This document shows, one piece after another, positions 5,213 to 5,457 of a stretch of 5,457 bases of DNA. The stretch lies in contig JALRDG010000010.1 in NCBI GenBank assembly GCA_023257055.1, positions 1 through 5,457 on the forward strand. Reading direction: 5' to 3'. Within the stretch, counting starts at the first letter, position 1, and each line of letters starts with the position of its first letter. The notes under the pieces are model-generated. The model worked only from the letters and a program-made list of their open reading frames with translations. It did no database searches and was not told where the DNA came from. Made by a program: the position numbers and the translations under genes. Source of the stretch: Candidatus Saccharimonadia bacterium. Lineage in GTDB: Bacteria; Patescibacteriota; Saccharimonadia; Saccharimonadales; Saccharimonadaceae.

Positions 5213-5457
5213 CTAGCGACGATCCTTATCATCCACTGTGTATTGAAATAACATTAGCCACTGCATAATCGTCATTTGAGACGGGCGTGTATCGTCAGGT
5301 ATGCCTACCGCACGCAATGGCGCTTTCGCGAAAAATACGGAAGATTCGTAGCACCGAGCTACAAACCTTCGGTATTGCAACATTTTATCATTTGAAAGGA
5401 GGGGTTTTGGGCGACGCAACAACTCAACGAGTACCGTATCGACGTTTGGATGAGGCC
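5213..5457 (-). CDS. Possible C-terminal part of a hypothetical protein, 5' end outside window
   Basis: A minus-strand frame is open from the window edge to TAG at 5213-5215 and gives 80 visible residues. I do not recognise it. The residues look protein-like: an amphipathic start with VDTVLVELLRRP, a likely helix with QYRRFVARCYESSVFFAK, then PLRAVGIPDD and a hydrophobic helix MTIMQWLMLFQY before a charged end DDKDRR. There is no long membrane segment. If real, it lies upstream of the CHAP gene on the same strand with an 88-bp gap that holds the CHAP promoter and no terminator. A competing reading is a plus-strand gene starting at TTG 5407 after AGGAGG, which would overlap it. The evidence is only length, composition and direction, so the call is about even. 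Confidence 0.5.
   Translation of the reverse strand, partial: PHPNVDTVLVELLRRPKPLLSNDKMLQYRRFVARCYESSVFFAKAPLRAVGIPDDTRPSQMTIMQWLMLFQYTVDDKDRR

Noticed and set aside
5407..5457. Plus-strand gene starting at TTG 5407 after AGGAGG (5397-5402)
   Set aside because: Only 17 codons are visible, the spacer is just 4 nt, no promoter is clear, and it overlaps a longer opposite frame; kept only as an alternative.
1..5457. CRISPR array, tRNA, insertion sequence or phage attachment site
   Set aside because: No regularly spaced repeats, no cloverleaf with CCA-type end, no transposase or flanking inverted repeats were seen by eye.

Overview
The window looks like a chromosomal piece of a small-genome bacterium. 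My best guess is Candidatus Saccharibacteria (TM7) or a related Patescibacterium. The reasons are short, tightly packed single genes, mixed base composition leaning slightly to AT, standard-code use of TGA as a stop (against the code-25 Gracilibacteria/SR1), and a set of one-pass surface proteins with Thr/Pro-rich stalks and paired cysteines. This placement is an inference from gene style; there is no rRNA or other phylogenetic marker here.

Layout from left to right. (1) 2-412 (+) is the C-terminal end of a cytoplasmic protein with an SRPBCC/AHSA1-like domain of the DUF4287-associated type; its start lies outside the window. (2) It meets tail to tail, 17 bp away, a minus-strand gene (430-1347) for a one-pass membrane protein with an unrecognised extracellular domain and its own sigma70-type promoter. 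(3) 1425-1868 (-) encodes a short phosphoribosyltransferase resembling COG1926 but lacking the usual middle segment. (4) Divergent from it, 1973-3687 (+) is a two-gene ABC exporter operon, ATPase then ABC-2 permease, coupled by an ATGA overlap. (5) 3786-3986 (+) is a small hydrophilic KGG-repeat (stress-induced, YciG/GsiB-like) protein. (6) Two back-to-back intrinsic terminators, one per strand, fill the gap at 4007-4089. (7) 4099-5124 (-) encodes a membrane-anchored CHAP-domain amidase/peptidase with a consensus -10 box upstream. (8) The right edge carries the C-terminal end of a possible minus-strand gene of unknown function.

Three products face the cell envelope: the anchored CHAP enzyme, the orphan one-pass protein and the ABC exporter. 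The KGG protein and the SRPBCC protein look like small cytoplasmic stress or ligand-binding functions. Apart from the ABC pair there is no evidence that the genes form one pathway. I found no tRNA, rRNA, CRISPR array, insertion sequence or attachment site, and no clear new multi-gene system. The most unusual items are the shortened phosphoribosyltransferase and the orphan surface protein.
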